The notes under the pieces were generated by a model that saw only the letters and a program-made list of their open reading frames with translations, was not told the DNA's origin and made no database searches. From contig QORU01000005.1 of assembly GCA_003574785.1 (NCBI GenBank), positions 248,001-312,000 of the forward strand: 64,000 bases of DNA, read 5' to 3'. The DNA comes from Taklimakanibacter deserti (lineage in GTDB: Bacteria; Pseudomonadota; Alphaproteobacteria; Rhizobiales; Aestuariivirgaceae). A program made the translations under genes and the position numbers. Shown here piece by piece: positions 17,742-26,296 of the stretch; positions within the stretch are counted from its first letter, which is position 1; every line of letters begins with the position of its first letter.

Positions 17742-17792
17742 GTATCATGGCATGGTACAAATTGTAAAGCGAAAAGTATCGCGCCATGATAC
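17742..17792 (-). promoter_or_regulatory. higBA promoter region with two matching operators
   Basis: Two 17-base imperfect palindromes of the same type occur here: GTATCATGGCATGGTAC (17742-17758) and GTATCGCGCCATGATAC (17776-17792). The half-site GTATCATGGC is shared in inverted orientation. Between them, on the minus strand, TACAAT (17761-17766) matches the -10 consensus in 5 of 6 bases, placing the start about 25 bases before higB. Operators on both sides of the -10 fit HigA autorepression. Confidence 0.6.
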
Positions 17793-17801
17793 GTCTTGCC
17801 A

Positions 17802-18275
17802 CTAACCTCGCGCGATCAGCGCGCGGCTGATAGTCTTCGCAGGCTCGCTTCGCAAGACCACCGAGGTCGTAACCCCGCCATAGCGGCCGAGCGTGTCGAC
17901 GATGCTTTCGAGCTCGCTCGGCGAGGGCACGATGACCTTCAGGAAGAAGCAGTCCTCGCCCGTCAGGCGCAGCACCTCGATCACTTCCGGCATCTTGCCG
18001 AACTGTTTCAGACAGGCGGCGATATGCTCATGGGTGGTGCGCAGGCGGATGATGGCCGTCGTCGAGAGCCCGAGCGCGGCGAGGTCGACGATCGCCTTGT
18101 AGCCGGCGATGATCCCGCGCTCTTCCAGCCGCTTCACCCGTTCCGACACCGCGGGCTGCGACAGGCCGACACGCCGGCCGAGCTCGGTGATGTTGATGCG
18201 CCCATCCTCCTGCAGGATCTCGATGATCGTAAGATCGGTGGGATCGAGACGGGCGCCGTTCTCCTTGCTTGGCAT
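17802..18275 (-). CDS. Lrp/AsnC-family transcriptional regulator
   Basis: A 157-residue protein of typical length. The N-terminal winged helix reads LDPTDLTIIEILQEDGRINITELGRRVGLSQPAVSERVKRLEERGIIAGYKA, with LSQPAVSERVKRLE as the recognition helix. The C-terminal RAM ligand domain follows (LRTTHEHIAACLKQFGKMPEVIEVLRLTGEDCFFLKV). Such regulators respond to amino acids or related acids and often control the divergent neighbour, here an alpha/beta hydrolase. A 34-base dyad sits in the shared intergenic region. The effector is unknown. Confidence 0.92.
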   Translation of the reverse strand: MPSKENGARLDPTDLTIIEILQEDGRINITELGRRVGLSQPAVSERVKRLEERGIIAGYKAIVDLAALGLSTTAIIRLRTTHEHIAACLKQFGKMPEVIEVLRLTGEDCFFLKVIVPSPSELESIVDTLGRYGGVTTSVVLRSEPAKTISRALIARG

Positions 18276-18287
18276 GGTTGACCTTTA

Positions 18288-18321
18288 ATCCATCGGTTTT
18301 GACCGCTCTTTTCCGATGAAT
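18288..18321. promoter_or_regulatory. 34-base dyad between the Lrp-type gene and a hydrolase
   Basis: ATCCATCGG (18288-18296) is the inverted match, 8 of 9 bases, of CCGATGAAT (18313-18321), with a 16-base A/T-rich spacer. It begins 13 bases upstream of the regulator's ATG and 63 bases before the divergent gene, a suitable place for an autoregulatory operator. Confidence 0.4.
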
Positions 18322-18383
18322 ACCCATTTTGCGCGGAAAAATCGCCAGTACACTTTGCGGCATATCGAAATCAAGGATGCGGC

Positions 18384-18920
18384 ATGACGGAATTCATCGT
18401 TCTTCCGGGGATCGGCGGGTCGGGCGACAGCCACTGGCAGACATTTTGGGAGCGAGCCAACCCGGCGATGCGGCGGTTCGCGCCGGCGAACTGGGAAGCG
18501 CCCGACTTCAAGAACTGGATGGCGGCGCTCGAGCTCGCCGTCGCCACGGCGCGCACACCGCCCCTTCTCATCGCGCATAGCCTGAGCTGTCTTCTGGTCG
18601 CGCATTGGCAGAAGGTCTCGCGCCTGCCGGTCAAGGGCGCTTTTCTTGCCGCCGTTCCCGATCCGTCATCACCGGTCTTTCCGACGAATGTGGACGGTTT
18701 CGTCACCGCACCGCGCGAGCGCTTCCGTTTCCCATCCTTGATCGTCGCGAGCGCCAATGATCCTTACGGCTCGCTCGATTATGCCAAAGCGAGAGCCGTG
18801 CAGTGGGGTTGCCAGCTCCATATTGCCGGCGCGCTCGGCCATATCAACGGCGCGAGCAATCTGGGCGAATGGGCGGACGGCAAGGCGTTGCTGGAGGCTT
18901 TCACAGCCGCCTGCCCATGA
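18384..18920 (+). CDS. RBBP9/YdeN-family serine hydrolase
   Basis: A 178-residue alpha/beta hydrolase. The start MTEFIVLPGIGGSGDSHWQTFWE carries the family 'pG..gs...hWq..W' motif; the nucleophile elbow is LLIAHSLSCLLVAHW (Ser in AHSLS, about residue 68), Asp is probably in SANDPY and His in 'GALGHINGAS' near the end. Length fits RBBP9 proteins. The substrate is unknown. It is divergent from the Lrp-type regulator. Confidence 0.88.
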   Translation: MTEFIVLPGIGGSGDSHWQTFWERANPAMRRFAPANWEAPDFKNWMAALELAVATARTPPLLIAHSLSCLLVAHWQKVSRLPVKGAFLAAVPDPSSPVFPTNVDGFVTAPRERFRFPSLIVASANDPYGSLDYAKARAVQWGCQLHIAGALGHINGASNLGEWADGKALLEAFTAACP

Positions 18921-18923
18921 CCC

Positions 18924-19895
18924 TCATGGCACCAGAATCGCCTTGCCCTTGACTTCGCGCCGCGCCAGCGCACCCAGCGCATCGGCGATTTCCTCGAAGC
19001 GATAGCGGCGGTGGACATGCGGCGCGAGCTTGCCCTCCGAGGCCCAGGCCAGAAGCTGATCCATATTGGCGCGATGCCGCTCGGGCTCGCGTTCCGTATG
19101 CGCGCCCCAGAACACGCCCTGGATGTTGGCGCTCTTGAGCAGGACGAGGTTGAGCGGCAGTTTCGGGATTTCGCCTTGCGCGAAGCCGATGACGAGATGG
19201 CGGCCGTTCCAGGAGAGGGCGCGCACCGCGAGCTCGGTCAGATCGCCGCCGACCGGATCATAGACGACATCGACGCCGTCCTGGCTGAGCGCCCGCAGGG
19301 CGTCCTTCAGATTCTGCCTGTCATAGTTCACCCCCTCGTCGGCGCCGAGCCTGCTGCAGAAATCGAGCTTGTCGTCGGAAGAGGCGCAGGCGATGACTTT
19401 CGCTCCCATGATCTTGCCGATCTCGATCGCCGCCTGGCCGACACCGCCCGCCGCACCCAATATGGCGAGCGTCTCGCCCGCCTTCACATGCGCGCGGTCC
19501 TTGAGCGCATGGAGCGTCGTGCCATAGGTGATCGAGAGGCCGGCGGCGATCTCATCGCTCAAGCCCTCAGGAATGAGCGAGAGCCCTCGGGCCTTGACCA
19601 CCGCTTCCTCGCGTGCGCCGCCATGGCCGACATAGCCCATCACCCGGTCGCCCGCCTTGAGATGCGTGACGTTGCGGCCGAGCTTGGTGACGACGCCGGC
19701 GATCTCACCGCCCGGCGAAAAGGGCAGCTCCGGCTTGACCTGATACTTGCCTTGGATGATCAGCGTGTCGAAGAAATTGAGGCCGACCGCTTTGATCGCG
19801 ACCGCGACCTCGCCGTCACCGGGAAGGTCCGGCGCGATCTCCTCGATCGTGAGGCCGTCTGGACCGCCCAATGTCTTGCACAGGATCGCTCTCAT
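18924..19895 (-). CDS. NADPH:quinone oxidoreductase-family protein (zinc-free MDR)
   Basis: A 323-residue medium-chain reductase. The N-terminal GroES-like part includes AVGLNFFDTLIIQGKYQVKPELPFSPGGEIAGVV, the quinone-reductase signature, and the NADPH fold carries AILGAAGGVGQAAIEIGKIMGAKVIACAS. Catalytic zinc ligands are absent, as expected for the QOR group. It may reduce quinones or enoyl compounds; the substrate is not known. The ATG overlaps the stop of the upstream transporter gene (ATGA), so the pair is an operon. It is convergent with the hydrolase gene, 3 bases apart. Confidence 0.9.
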   Translation of the reverse strand: MRAILCKTLGGPDGLTIEEIAPDLPGDGEVAVAIKAVGLNFFDTLIIQGKYQVKPELPFSPGGEIAGVVTKLGRNVTHLKAGDRVMGYVGHGGAREEAVVKARGLSLIPEGLSDEIAAGLSITYGTTLHALKDRAHVKAGETLAILGAAGGVGQAAIEIGKIMGAKVIACASSDDKLDFCSRLGADEGVNYDRQNLKDALRALSQDGVDVVYDPVGGDLTELAVRALSWNGRHLVIGFAQGEIPKLPLNLVLLKSANIQGVFWGAHTEREPERHRANMDQLLAWASEGKLAPHVHRRYRFEEIADALGALARREVKGKAILVP

Positions 19896-20797
19896 CTGGT
19901 GTTGCCTCGTGTGACGATGATGACTCCGATGGCACAGACCAGCATTCCCATGATCTGGACCGGCGTCAATGTCTCATCGAAGAGCAGCCACGCCATGATC
20001 GCGGCCACGGCCGGCACGAGGAAGATCAGCGCCGATACGCGCGAGACATCGCCATGGCGGATGAGCGCCATGAGGAGAAGGATGGCGCCGATCGACAAGA
20101 CGATAACCGACCAGCCGAGCGCGATCCAGGCATCGCGCGTGGCATCGAAGCGGAAGTGCTCGCTGAGAAGCGTGCCGAGGAAGACGACGATGAAGCCGCC
20201 GGCATATTGCCAGGCAATGCCGGGCAGCAGATCGACATGGGTCACGTGACGCTTCTGGTAGATGCTGCCGAGCGTGATCGATATGGCGCCGAAGACCATG
20301 GCGAGAACGGTGACGGGCGTGATGCCGCGTGTCGTCGAGAGGCTGAGCTTCGGCGCAAGGACCAGGGCCAAGCCGGCCAGCGCCACGGCGAGACCCAGCC
20401 AATGGCGCGGCGTGATGCGCTCGCCCAGCAGCTTGCCGGCGACTATCGCGGTAAGGATGGGCTGCAGGCCGGCGATCAGCGCGGCGATGCCGGCCGGCAG
20501 ACCTTGCGCAACGGCCCAATAGCAGGCGCCGAGATAGCCGCCATGCAGCATCGCGCCCGCCATAACGGCGTGGGTCATCGCGCGCCGCCCGGGCCAACGT
20601 GCCTTGAAGAACATCGCCAGAACCGCGAGCACGACGCCGGCAATGCCGAACCTGACCGTCAGGAAGGTCAATGGTTCGACATGCGGTGCGGATAGTCTTG
20701 CAACGATGAAGCCGGTTGCCCATATGACGACGAATGACGCGGACGCCGCGGCAATCCAGTTGGGCGCTGTTTTCACATTGGCGTTCGCATGGGCCAT
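19892..20797 (-). CDS. EamA-family (DMT superfamily) transporter
   Basis: A 301-residue protein with ten predicted membrane helices in two EamA repeats; the first begins WIAAASASFVVIWATGFIVARLSAPHVEPLTFLTVRFG and the second near VLAMVFGAISITLGSIYQKRH. I use ATG 20797; a TTG four codons earlier is also possible. Relatives export amino acids, nucleobases or other metabolites; the substrate here is unknown. It is the first gene of a two-gene operon with the quinone reductase and is divergent from a DUF533 gene. Confidence 0.9.
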   Translation of the reverse strand: MAHANANVKTAPNWIAAASASFVVIWATGFIVARLSAPHVEPLTFLTVRFGIAGVVLAVLAMFFKARWPGRRAMTHAVMAGAMLHGGYLGACYWAVAQGLPAGIAALIAGLQPILTAIVAGKLLGERITPRHWLGLAVALAGLALVLAPKLSLSTTRGITPVTVLAMVFGAISITLGSIYQKRHVTHVDLLPGIAWQYAGGFIVVFLGTLLSEHFRFDATRDAWIALGWSVIVLSIGAILLLMALIRHGDVSRVSALIFLVPAVAAIMAWLLFDETLTPVQIMGMLVCAIGVIIVTRGNTR

Positions 20798-20881
20798 GGC
20801 GTTCGCCAAGGTTGTTAAAGGGCGGGAAGTCTTTTGCCCGCCCTCGGCTTGTTTGGCGAGTTAGACTTGAGAAGGGCAGAT

Positions 20882-21604
20882 ATGTTCGATCCGCAGAAGC
20901 TTCTTGATCAGTTCATGGGTGGCCAATCGCGGGGCGGCGAGAACGTGCCCGCCAAAAGCGGATCGGGATTTTCGCCCGACATGCTCAAGGGCCTTGCCGG
21001 CGGTGCCGCCGCCGGCGGTCTCGTCTCGATCCTCTTGGGGTCGAAGGGCGGCAAGAAGCTTGCCGGCGGTGCCTTGAAGCTCGGCGGTGCTGCCGTGCTG
21101 GGCGGCCTCGCTTACCGCGCCTGGCAGAATTACCAGGCGACGAAGGGCGCCCAGACCACGGTGCCGGCCGAGCAGCCCATGAAGGACATCACGCCCAAGG
21201 TCGAGGGCACGGTCTTCCTGCCTTCGGCGCCTAAGGAACGCAACGAGCTGAGCCTCGTCCTGCTGCGCGCCATGATCGCCGCCGCCAAGGCCGACGGCCA
21301 TATCGACGCCAAGGAACAGCAGGCGATCTTCGCCAAGCTCGACGAACTCGATCTCGACACTGAGGCCAAGGCTTTCGTCATCGACGAATTGCGCAAGCCG
21401 CTCGACATCGACGCGGTGGTCAAGGGCGCCACCAGCCCCGAGCGCGCGGTCGAGATCTACGCCGCCTCGGTGCTCGCCATCGATCCCGACGACCCCGCCG
21501 AGCAGGCCTATCTCGCGATGCTCGCCTCGCGCCTCAAGCTCGATCCGGCCCTCAAGGCGAGCGTCGAGACCGAGGCGAGGAAATTGCCGGTCACTCAGGG
21601 CTAA
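20882..21604 (+). CDS. DUF533 / TerB-like protein (YebE family)
   Basis: A 240-residue protein starting MFDPQKLLDQFMG behind AAGGGC. A glycine/alanine-rich stretch (GLAGGAAAGGLVSILLGSKGGKKLAGGALKLGGAAVLGGLAYRAWQNYQ, residues about 35-85, probably membrane-associated) precedes an acidic helical domain with LVLLRAMIAAAKADGHIDAKEQQAIFAKLDE, the TerB-like 'aDG.id..E...I' motif. Homologues (E. coli YebE) are inner-membrane proteins of unknown function that respond to envelope stress. Confidence 0.88.
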   Translation: MFDPQKLLDQFMGGQSRGGENVPAKSGSGFSPDMLKGLAGGAAAGGLVSILLGSKGGKKLAGGALKLGGAAVLGGLAYRAWQNYQATKGAQTTVPAEQPMKDITPKVEGTVFLPSAPKERNELSLVLLRAMIAAAKADGHIDAKEQQAIFAKLDELDLDTEAKAFVIDELRKPLDIDAVVKGATSPERAVEIYAASVLAIDPDDPAEQAYLAMLASRLKLDPALKASVETEARKLPVTQG

Positions 21605-21646
21605 GGCGATCTGGCGCCGAATCCTCGGCGCTGATATGCCTTGGCC

Positions 21647-22522
21647 ATGACGGAACAGCGGCCCAGTCTCACCCGGCTCCTGCTTGAAGCCATAAGGCGG
21701 CTCTTCGCCGACGAAGCCATTCCGCTCGCCGGCAACATCGCCTTCCGCTTTCTGTTCTCGATCTTCCCGTTCCTGATCTTTCTCACCGCGCTCGCCGGCT
21801 TCTTCGGCAGCGCCGAGCTTGCGGCGCGCATCGTCACCTATCTCTTGAGCGTGGCGCCGAAGGAATTCGTGACGCCGATCGCGCCGGAGATCAACTCGCT
21901 GCTCACCCATCCGCGCACCGGCCTGTTGAGTGTTTCCGCGGCCATCACGGTGTGGAGCGCCATGGGCGGCGTCGACAGCGTGCGGGTGGCCCTCAACCGC
22001 GCCTATGGGCTGACCGAGGACCGCAACCCGTTCCTGCTCTATGCCATCATGGCGCTATTTGTCGTCGGTTCCGCCATCCTGCTGCTGGCGCTCGCGGTTC
22101 TGATCGTGCTGGCGCCGACCGCCATTCACTTCATCAGTACCTATGCGCCGGGCTTCGATGATGTCATCGTCATCTTCGACCGCTATCGCTATCCCCTCGC
22201 CATCATCATCCTCGTCATCGGACTGTTCCTGGCGCATCTGATCCTCCCCGCGCGCCGCGTGAAGATCTACTATCTGATGCCGGGCGTCTTCCTCACCGTC
22301 GCCGTATGGCTCGTCCTCACCAGCGTCTATTCCTACTTCCTGTCGAATTTCGCGACCTTCGCCTCGACCTATGCCGGCCTCTCTGGCCTCTTCGCCGCGA
22401 TGTTCCTGATCTATCTCTCGGCCTTGGCGCTCATTCTCGGCGGCGAGCTCAACCGCGTCATCGTGCTGGCGCGCAAATACCGCCAACCCTCAGCTGAGGC
22501 GGCGGACCTGAGCAAGGAGTGA
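21647..22522 (+). CDS. YihY/virulence factor BrkB-family membrane protein
   Basis: A 291-residue protein with six predicted membrane helices. The YihY pattern is clear: IPLAGNIAFRFLFSIFPFLIFLTALAG near the start, SVSAAITVWSAMGGVDSVRVALNRAYGLTEDR in the middle, and YAGLSGLFAAMFLIYLSALALILGGELN at the end. The family was once misnamed ribonuclease BN; its role is unknown, perhaps transport. ATG 21647 follows a possible TTG two codons earlier; no clear Shine-Dalgarno. Its 3' end overlaps the convergent TfoX-like gene by 33 bases. Confidence 0.9.
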   Translation: MTEQRPSLTRLLLEAIRRLFADEAIPLAGNIAFRFLFSIFPFLIFLTALAGFFGSAELAARIVTYLLSVAPKEFVTPIAPEINSLLTHPRTGLLSVSAAITVWSAMGGVDSVRVALNRAYGLTEDRNPFLLYAIMALFVVGSAILLLALAVLIVLAPTAIHFISTYAPGFDDVIVIFDRYRYPLAIIILVIGLFLAHLILPARRVKIYYLMPGVFLTVAVWLVLTSVYSYFLSNFATFASTYAGLSGLFAAMFLIYLSALALILGGELNRVIVLARKYRQPSAEAADLSKE

Positions 22523-22747
22523 GTCTTTTTCCTTGTGCGTGAGTTCGCGCCAGTCGCGATGCTCGAGCCCGGCGGCGATCGCCCAAAGCAGATTGAGCGA
22601 AGCCTTGTCCGCAACACGCCGATAAGCCTTGGCGGCGCCGAGCACGCGCAATTCGGCGATCGTCCGGATTCCGGCCTCGGCCAGGAGCCGCGCGGATTTG
22701 GGCCCGAGATTGCGCAAGCGCGCGACCGGCAGGCGGTCCTCGTCCAT
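22490..22747 (-). CDS. TfoX/Sxy C-terminal domain protein
   Basis: An 85-residue protein consisting only of the TfoX C-terminal helical domain: VARLRNLGPKSARLLAEAGIRTIAELRVLGAAKAYRRV (a helix-hairpin-helix-like element) and SLNLLWAIAAGLEHRDWRELTHKEKDSLL. Stand-alone versions are common in alphaproteobacteria; whether they relate to competence is not known. It follows ccr on the same strand, 4 bases after it in the map and downstream in transcription, so it is probably the second gene of the ccr transcript. Confidence 0.85.
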   Translation of the reverse strand: MDEDRLPVARLRNLGPKSARLLAEAGIRTIAELRVLGAAKAYRRVADKASLNLLWAIAAGLEHRDWRELTHKEKDSLLAQVRRLS

Positions 22748-22751
22748 GGTG

Positions 22752-24053
22752 TCAGGACGAAGCGGCCTCGATCACATCATCGAAGGTCTTGAGCCCGGTG
22801 CGCGGTGCGGAGATCAGCACCGCCATGTTGCCGGGCCGGTGCTCGTTCTTCCACATCTTCATATGCGCCTTGGGAATGTCGGCCCAGGCATAGACTTCCG
22901 ACATGCACGGATCGATGCGCTGCGCCTGCACCAGCTTGTTGGCATTGGCCGCCTGCATGAGATTGGCGAAATGCGAGCCCTGCACGCGCTTCTGATGCAT
23001 CCACAGGTAGCGCGCATCCATGGTGAGATTGTAGCCGGTGGTGCCGGCGCAGATGACCACCATGCCGCCGCGCTTCACGACGAGGACCGAGACCGGGAAA
23101 GTCGATTCGCCCGGATGCTCGAATACCAGATCGACATTGTTGCCCTTGCCGGTGAAATTCCAGATGGCTTTGCCGAAGTCGCGCGCGTTCTTCAGCCAGT
23201 CATTGTATTCGCTCGTACCGACCTTCGGCATCTCGCCCCAGCATTTGAAGTTCTTGCGGTTGATGACGCCCTTGGCGCCGAGCGACATGACGAAGTCGGC
23301 CTTGTCGTCATCGGAGATCACACCGATGGCATTGCCGCCGGCGGTGGCGATCAGCTGCACCGCCATCGAGCCCAAGCCCCCCGACGCGCCCCAGACGAGG
23401 ACATTCTGGCCGGGCTTCAGCGTGTGCGGCCGGTGGCCGAACAGCATGCGATAGGCGGTGGCGAGGGTGAGCGTGTAGCAGGCCGATTCTTCCCAGCTCA
23501 AATGCTGGGGACGCGGCAGAAGCTGGCGCGCCTGCACGCGGGCGAATTGCGCGAAGGACCCGTCCGGTGTCTCATAGCCCCAGATGCGCTGCGAGGGCGA
23601 AAACATCGGATCGCCGCCATTGCACTCCTCGTCATCGCCATCGTCCTGGTTGCAGTGGATGACGACCTCATCGCCGACCGCCCAGCGCTTCACCTTCGAG
23701 CCGATGGCATAGACGATGCCGGACGCGTCCGAGCCCGCGATATGATAGGGGTTCTTGTGGCCGTCGATGGGCGAGATCGGCTTGCCGAGGGCCGCCCACA
23801 CGCCATTGTAATTGACGCCGGCGGCCATCACGAGGACGAGCACTTCGTCTTCGCCGATCGTCCAGGTGGGGACGACCTCGACCTGCATGGCGCTGTCGGG
23901 AGGCCCGTGCCGCTCCTGCCGGATGGTCCAGGCATACATCTTCGCCGGCACATGGCCGAGCGGCGGGATCTCACCGATCTCATAGAGATCCTTCACCGGC
24001 TGATTGGCGTTGGCGGCGGGTTCGCTCAGCGTGGTCTTGGCCTGCGCCTTCAT
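22752..24053 (-). CDS. ccr: crotonyl-CoA carboxylase/reductase, EMC pathway
   Basis: A 433-residue medium-chain reductase with features of Ccr: KDLYEIGEIPPLGHVPAKMYAWTIRQERHG at the start, the insert IHCNQDDGDDEECNGGDPMFSPSQRIWGYETPDGSFAQFA, the NADPH loop VWGASGGLGSMAVQL and the C-terminal MSEVYAWADIPKAHMKMWKNEH. It reductively carboxylates crotonyl-CoA to (2S)-ethylmalonyl-CoA with NADPH and CO2, the signature reaction of the EMC pathway. I start it at ATG 24053, behind GGAGG (8-base spacing); another ATG five codons upstream has its G-run too close. ecm is divergent, with palindromes in between. Confidence 0.96.
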   Translation of the reverse strand: MKAQAKTTLSEPAANANQPVKDLYEIGEIPPLGHVPAKMYAWTIRQERHGPPDSAMQVEVVPTWTIGEDEVLVLVMAAGVNYNGVWAALGKPISPIDGHKNPYHIAGSDASGIVYAIGSKVKRWAVGDEVVIHCNQDDGDDEECNGGDPMFSPSQRIWGYETPDGSFAQFARVQARQLLPRPQHLSWEESACYTLTLATAYRMLFGHRPHTLKPGQNVLVWGASGGLGSMAVQLIATAGGNAIGVISDDDKADFVMSLGAKGVINRKNFKCWGEMPKVGTSEYNDWLKNARDFGKAIWNFTGKGNNVDLVFEHPGESTFPVSVLVVKRGGMVVICAGTTGYNLTMDARYLWMHQKRVQGSHFANLMQAANANKLVQAQRIDPCMSEVYAWADIPKAHMKMWKNEHRPGNMAVLISAPRTGLKTFDDVIEAASS

Positions 24054-24080
24054 GGCTTGGTCCTCCATTCCCCCCAGTTG

Positions 24081-24180
24081 GGCAAAAGGCTAACGCAGTT
24101 TGCGATGCAACAAAAGCACATTGTGCGCCTGCTCACTGGCAAATCGGGACAGTTTGCCGCAGTTTTGGGCAGAACTGCCC
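24081..24180. promoter_or_regulatory. ccr-ecm divergent control region with inverted half-sites
   Basis: The 263-base space holds two inverted pairs of the same half-site: GGCAAA (24081-24086) with TTTGCG (24099-24104), and GGCAAA (24138-24143) with TTTGCC (24153-24158). CAGTTTGC occurs twice, 54 bases apart. Next to the second pair is a perfect palindrome GGGCAG-AA-CTGCCC (24167-24180). From memory, ScfR-type regulators of short-chain acyl-CoA metabolism (RamB, PccR, MccR) recognise TTTGCAAA-like sites, so an ScfR regulator is the obvious candidate; the match is partial. Confidence 0.5.
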
Positions 24181-24316
24181 GGTTTTTGGAAGAAGCTCTT
24201 TCGCTTGGTCCAAGCCTGTTTATCGACCGCCCAATCCGATCCTGCCTCATTTCCGGGCAAAATGGCGGTCCGCACGGAATTGTTGCGCCGCAGCATAACC
24301 CATGCTTTCATGGGCC

Positions 24317-26296
24317 ATGACGCGTGACCGACCCTGGATCTTCCGGACCTATGCCGGCCATTCGACGGCGGCCGACAGCAACCGCCTGTTCCGCACTAAT
24401 CTGGCCAAGGGCCAGACCGGCCTTTCCGTCGCCTTCGATCTCCCGACCCAGACCGGCTATGACAGCGACCATACGCTGGCCCGGGGCGAAGTCGGCAAGG
24501 TCGGCGTGCCGATCGCGCATCTGGGCGACATGAAGACCTTGTTCGAGGGCATCCCCTTGGGCGAGATGAACACCTCGATGACGATCAACGCCACGGCGGC
24601 CTGGCTTCTCGCCCTCTATGTCGCCGCGGCCGACGAGCAGGGCTCGCCGCGCGGAAACCTCTCGGGCACCACCCAGAACGACATCATCAAGGAATATCTC
24701 TCGCGCGGCACTTATGTGTTCCCGCCAAAACCGTCGATGCGGCTCATCACCGACACGATCGCCTTCAGTTCCGCCGAGCTTCCCAAGTGGAATCCGATGA
24801 ATGTCTGCTCGTACCATTTGCAGGAAGCGGGCGCGACACCGGTGCAGGAATTGAGCTTCGCGCTGGCGACCGCGATCGCTGTGCTGGATGGCGTCAAGGC
24901 GTCGAGCACGATCACGCAAGATGAATTCCCGCAAGTGGTCGGGCGCATCTCCTTCTTCGTCAATGCCGGCATCCGCTTCATCACCGAGATCTGCAAGATG
25001 CGGGCCTTCACCGAATTGTGGGACGAGATCTGCCGCGACCGCTATGGTGTCGTGGACGAGAAGCTACGCCGCTTCCGCTATGGCGTGCAGGTCAATTCGC
25101 TTGGCCTCACCGAGCAGCAGCCCGAGAACAACGTCTATCGCATTTTGCTCGAGATGCTGGCCGTGGTGCTGTCGAAAAATGCGCGTGCCCGCGCCGTGCA
25201 GCTGCCGGCCTGGAACGAAGCGCTCGGCCTCCCCCGGCCCTGGGACCAGCAATGGTCTTTGCGCATGCAGCAGATCGTCGCCTATGAGAGCGATCTTCTC
25301 GAATATGGCGACATCTTCGACGGCTCGAAGGAGATCGAGGCCAAGGTCGAGCAATTGAAGGCTCAAGCGCGCGTCGAGCTCGAGAGCGTCCTCGCTATGG
25401 GTGGCGCCATCACGGCGATCGAAGCGGGCTACATGAAGAGGGCGCTGGTCGAGTCCAATGCCGAGCGCCTGCGCGCTATCGAGGCGGGCGAGACGAAGGT
25501 CGTCGGCGTCAATGCCTTCACCTCCTCCGAGCCGTCGCCGCTCGCCGCGGAAGATGGCGAGGCCATCCTCACCGTTCCCGAGACGGTCGAATATGAGCAG
25601 ATCGAGAAACTGAAGGCCTGGCGCGCTGCACGAAACAAGAAAGCTGCCGCCGCCTCATTGAAGGATCTCGAATCCGCCGCGCGCGAGGGCCGCAACATCA
25701 TGGAGCCGTCGATCGCCTGCGCCAAGGCGGGCGTCACCACCGGCGAATGGGGCGAGACCTTGCGCCGCGTCTTCGGCGAATACCGCGCGCCGACCGGCGT
25801 CACATTGCTCATGCGCGGCGATGCATCGCAACCCATCGCCGACGTGCGCGAGGCGGTCGAGGCGCTTTCCGCCAAGCTCGGCATGAAGCCCAAATTCCTG
25901 GTCGGCAAGCCCGGCCTCGACGGCCATTCCAATGGCGCCGAGCAGATTGCCGTGCGCGCCGCCGATTGCGGCTTCGAGGTCTCTTATGAGGGCATCCGCC
26001 TGACACCGGAGCAGATCGTCAAGGCAGCGCTCGAGCAAGGCGTCCATGTCGTCGGCCTCTCGATCCTGTCGGGCTCGCATGTGCCGCTGGTGCGCGACGT
26101 GATGAACCGCATGCGCACCGCAGGGCTAGGTCACGTGCCGGTCGTCGCCGGCGGTATCATCCCGCCCGAAGACGTGCTGGTGCTGAAGCAACTGGGCGTC
26201 GCCCGGGTCTATACGCCCAAGGACTTCGATCTCAACCGCATCATGACCGATCTGGTGAAAATGATCGACGCCAGGGAAAGCGAACACGCGGCATGA
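24317..26296 (+). CDS. ecm: ethylmalonyl-CoA mutase (coenzyme B12-dependent), EMC pathway
   Basis: A 659-residue protein (start MTRDRPWIFRTYAGHSTAADSN; another ATG lies five codons earlier). It combines a mutase barrel (GQTGLSVAFDLPTQTGYDSDH, MTINATAAWLLALY, GTTQNDIIKEYLSRGTYVFPPKPSMRL) with a C-terminal B12 domain bearing the DxHxxG motif in GKPGLDGHSNGAEQIA and GSHVPL. The substrate-loop sequence and single-subunit architecture match Ecm rather than methylmalonyl-CoA mutase. It rearranges (2R)-ethylmalonyl-CoA to (2S)-methylsuccinyl-CoA, the step between Ccr and Mcd. The gene is divergent from ccr and is followed, with an ATGA overlap, by a small membrane-protein gene. Confidence 0.95.
   Translation: MTRDRPWIFRTYAGHSTAADSNRLFRTNLAKGQTGLSVAFDLPTQTGYDSDHTLARGEVGKVGVPIAHLGDMKTLFEGIPLGEMNTSMTINATAAWLLALYVAAADEQGSPRGNLSGTTQNDIIKEYLSRGTYVFPPKPSMRLITDTIAFSSAELPKWNPMNVCSYHLQEAGATPVQELSFALATAIAVLDGVKASSTITQDEFPQVVGRISFFVNAGIRFITEICKMRAFTELWDEICRDRYGVVDEKLRRFRYGVQVNSLGLTEQQPENNVYRILLEMLAVVLSKNARARAVQLPAWNEALGLPRPWDQQWSLRMQQIVAYESDLLEYGDIFDGSKEIEAKVEQLKAQARVELESVLAMGGAITAIEAGYMKRALVESNAERLRAIEAGETKVVGVNAFTSSEPSPLAAEDGEAILTVPETVEYEQIEKLKAWRAARNKKAAAASLKDLESAAREGRNIMEPSIACAKAGVTTGEWGETLRRVFGEYRAPTGVTLLMRGDASQPIADVREAVEALSAKLGMKPKFLVGKPGLDGHSNGAEQIAVRAADCGFEVSYEGIRLTPEQIVKAALEQGVHVVGLSILSGSHVPLVRDVMNRMRTAGLGHVPVVAGGIIPPEDVLVLKQLGVARVYTPKDFDLNRIMTDLVKMIDARESEHAA

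Noticed and set aside
24317..26296. Methylmalonyl-CoA mutase
   Set aside because: Sequence blocks match ethylmalonyl-CoA mutase, and the divergent ccr gene supports that; no separate small subunit or meaB gene is adjacent.
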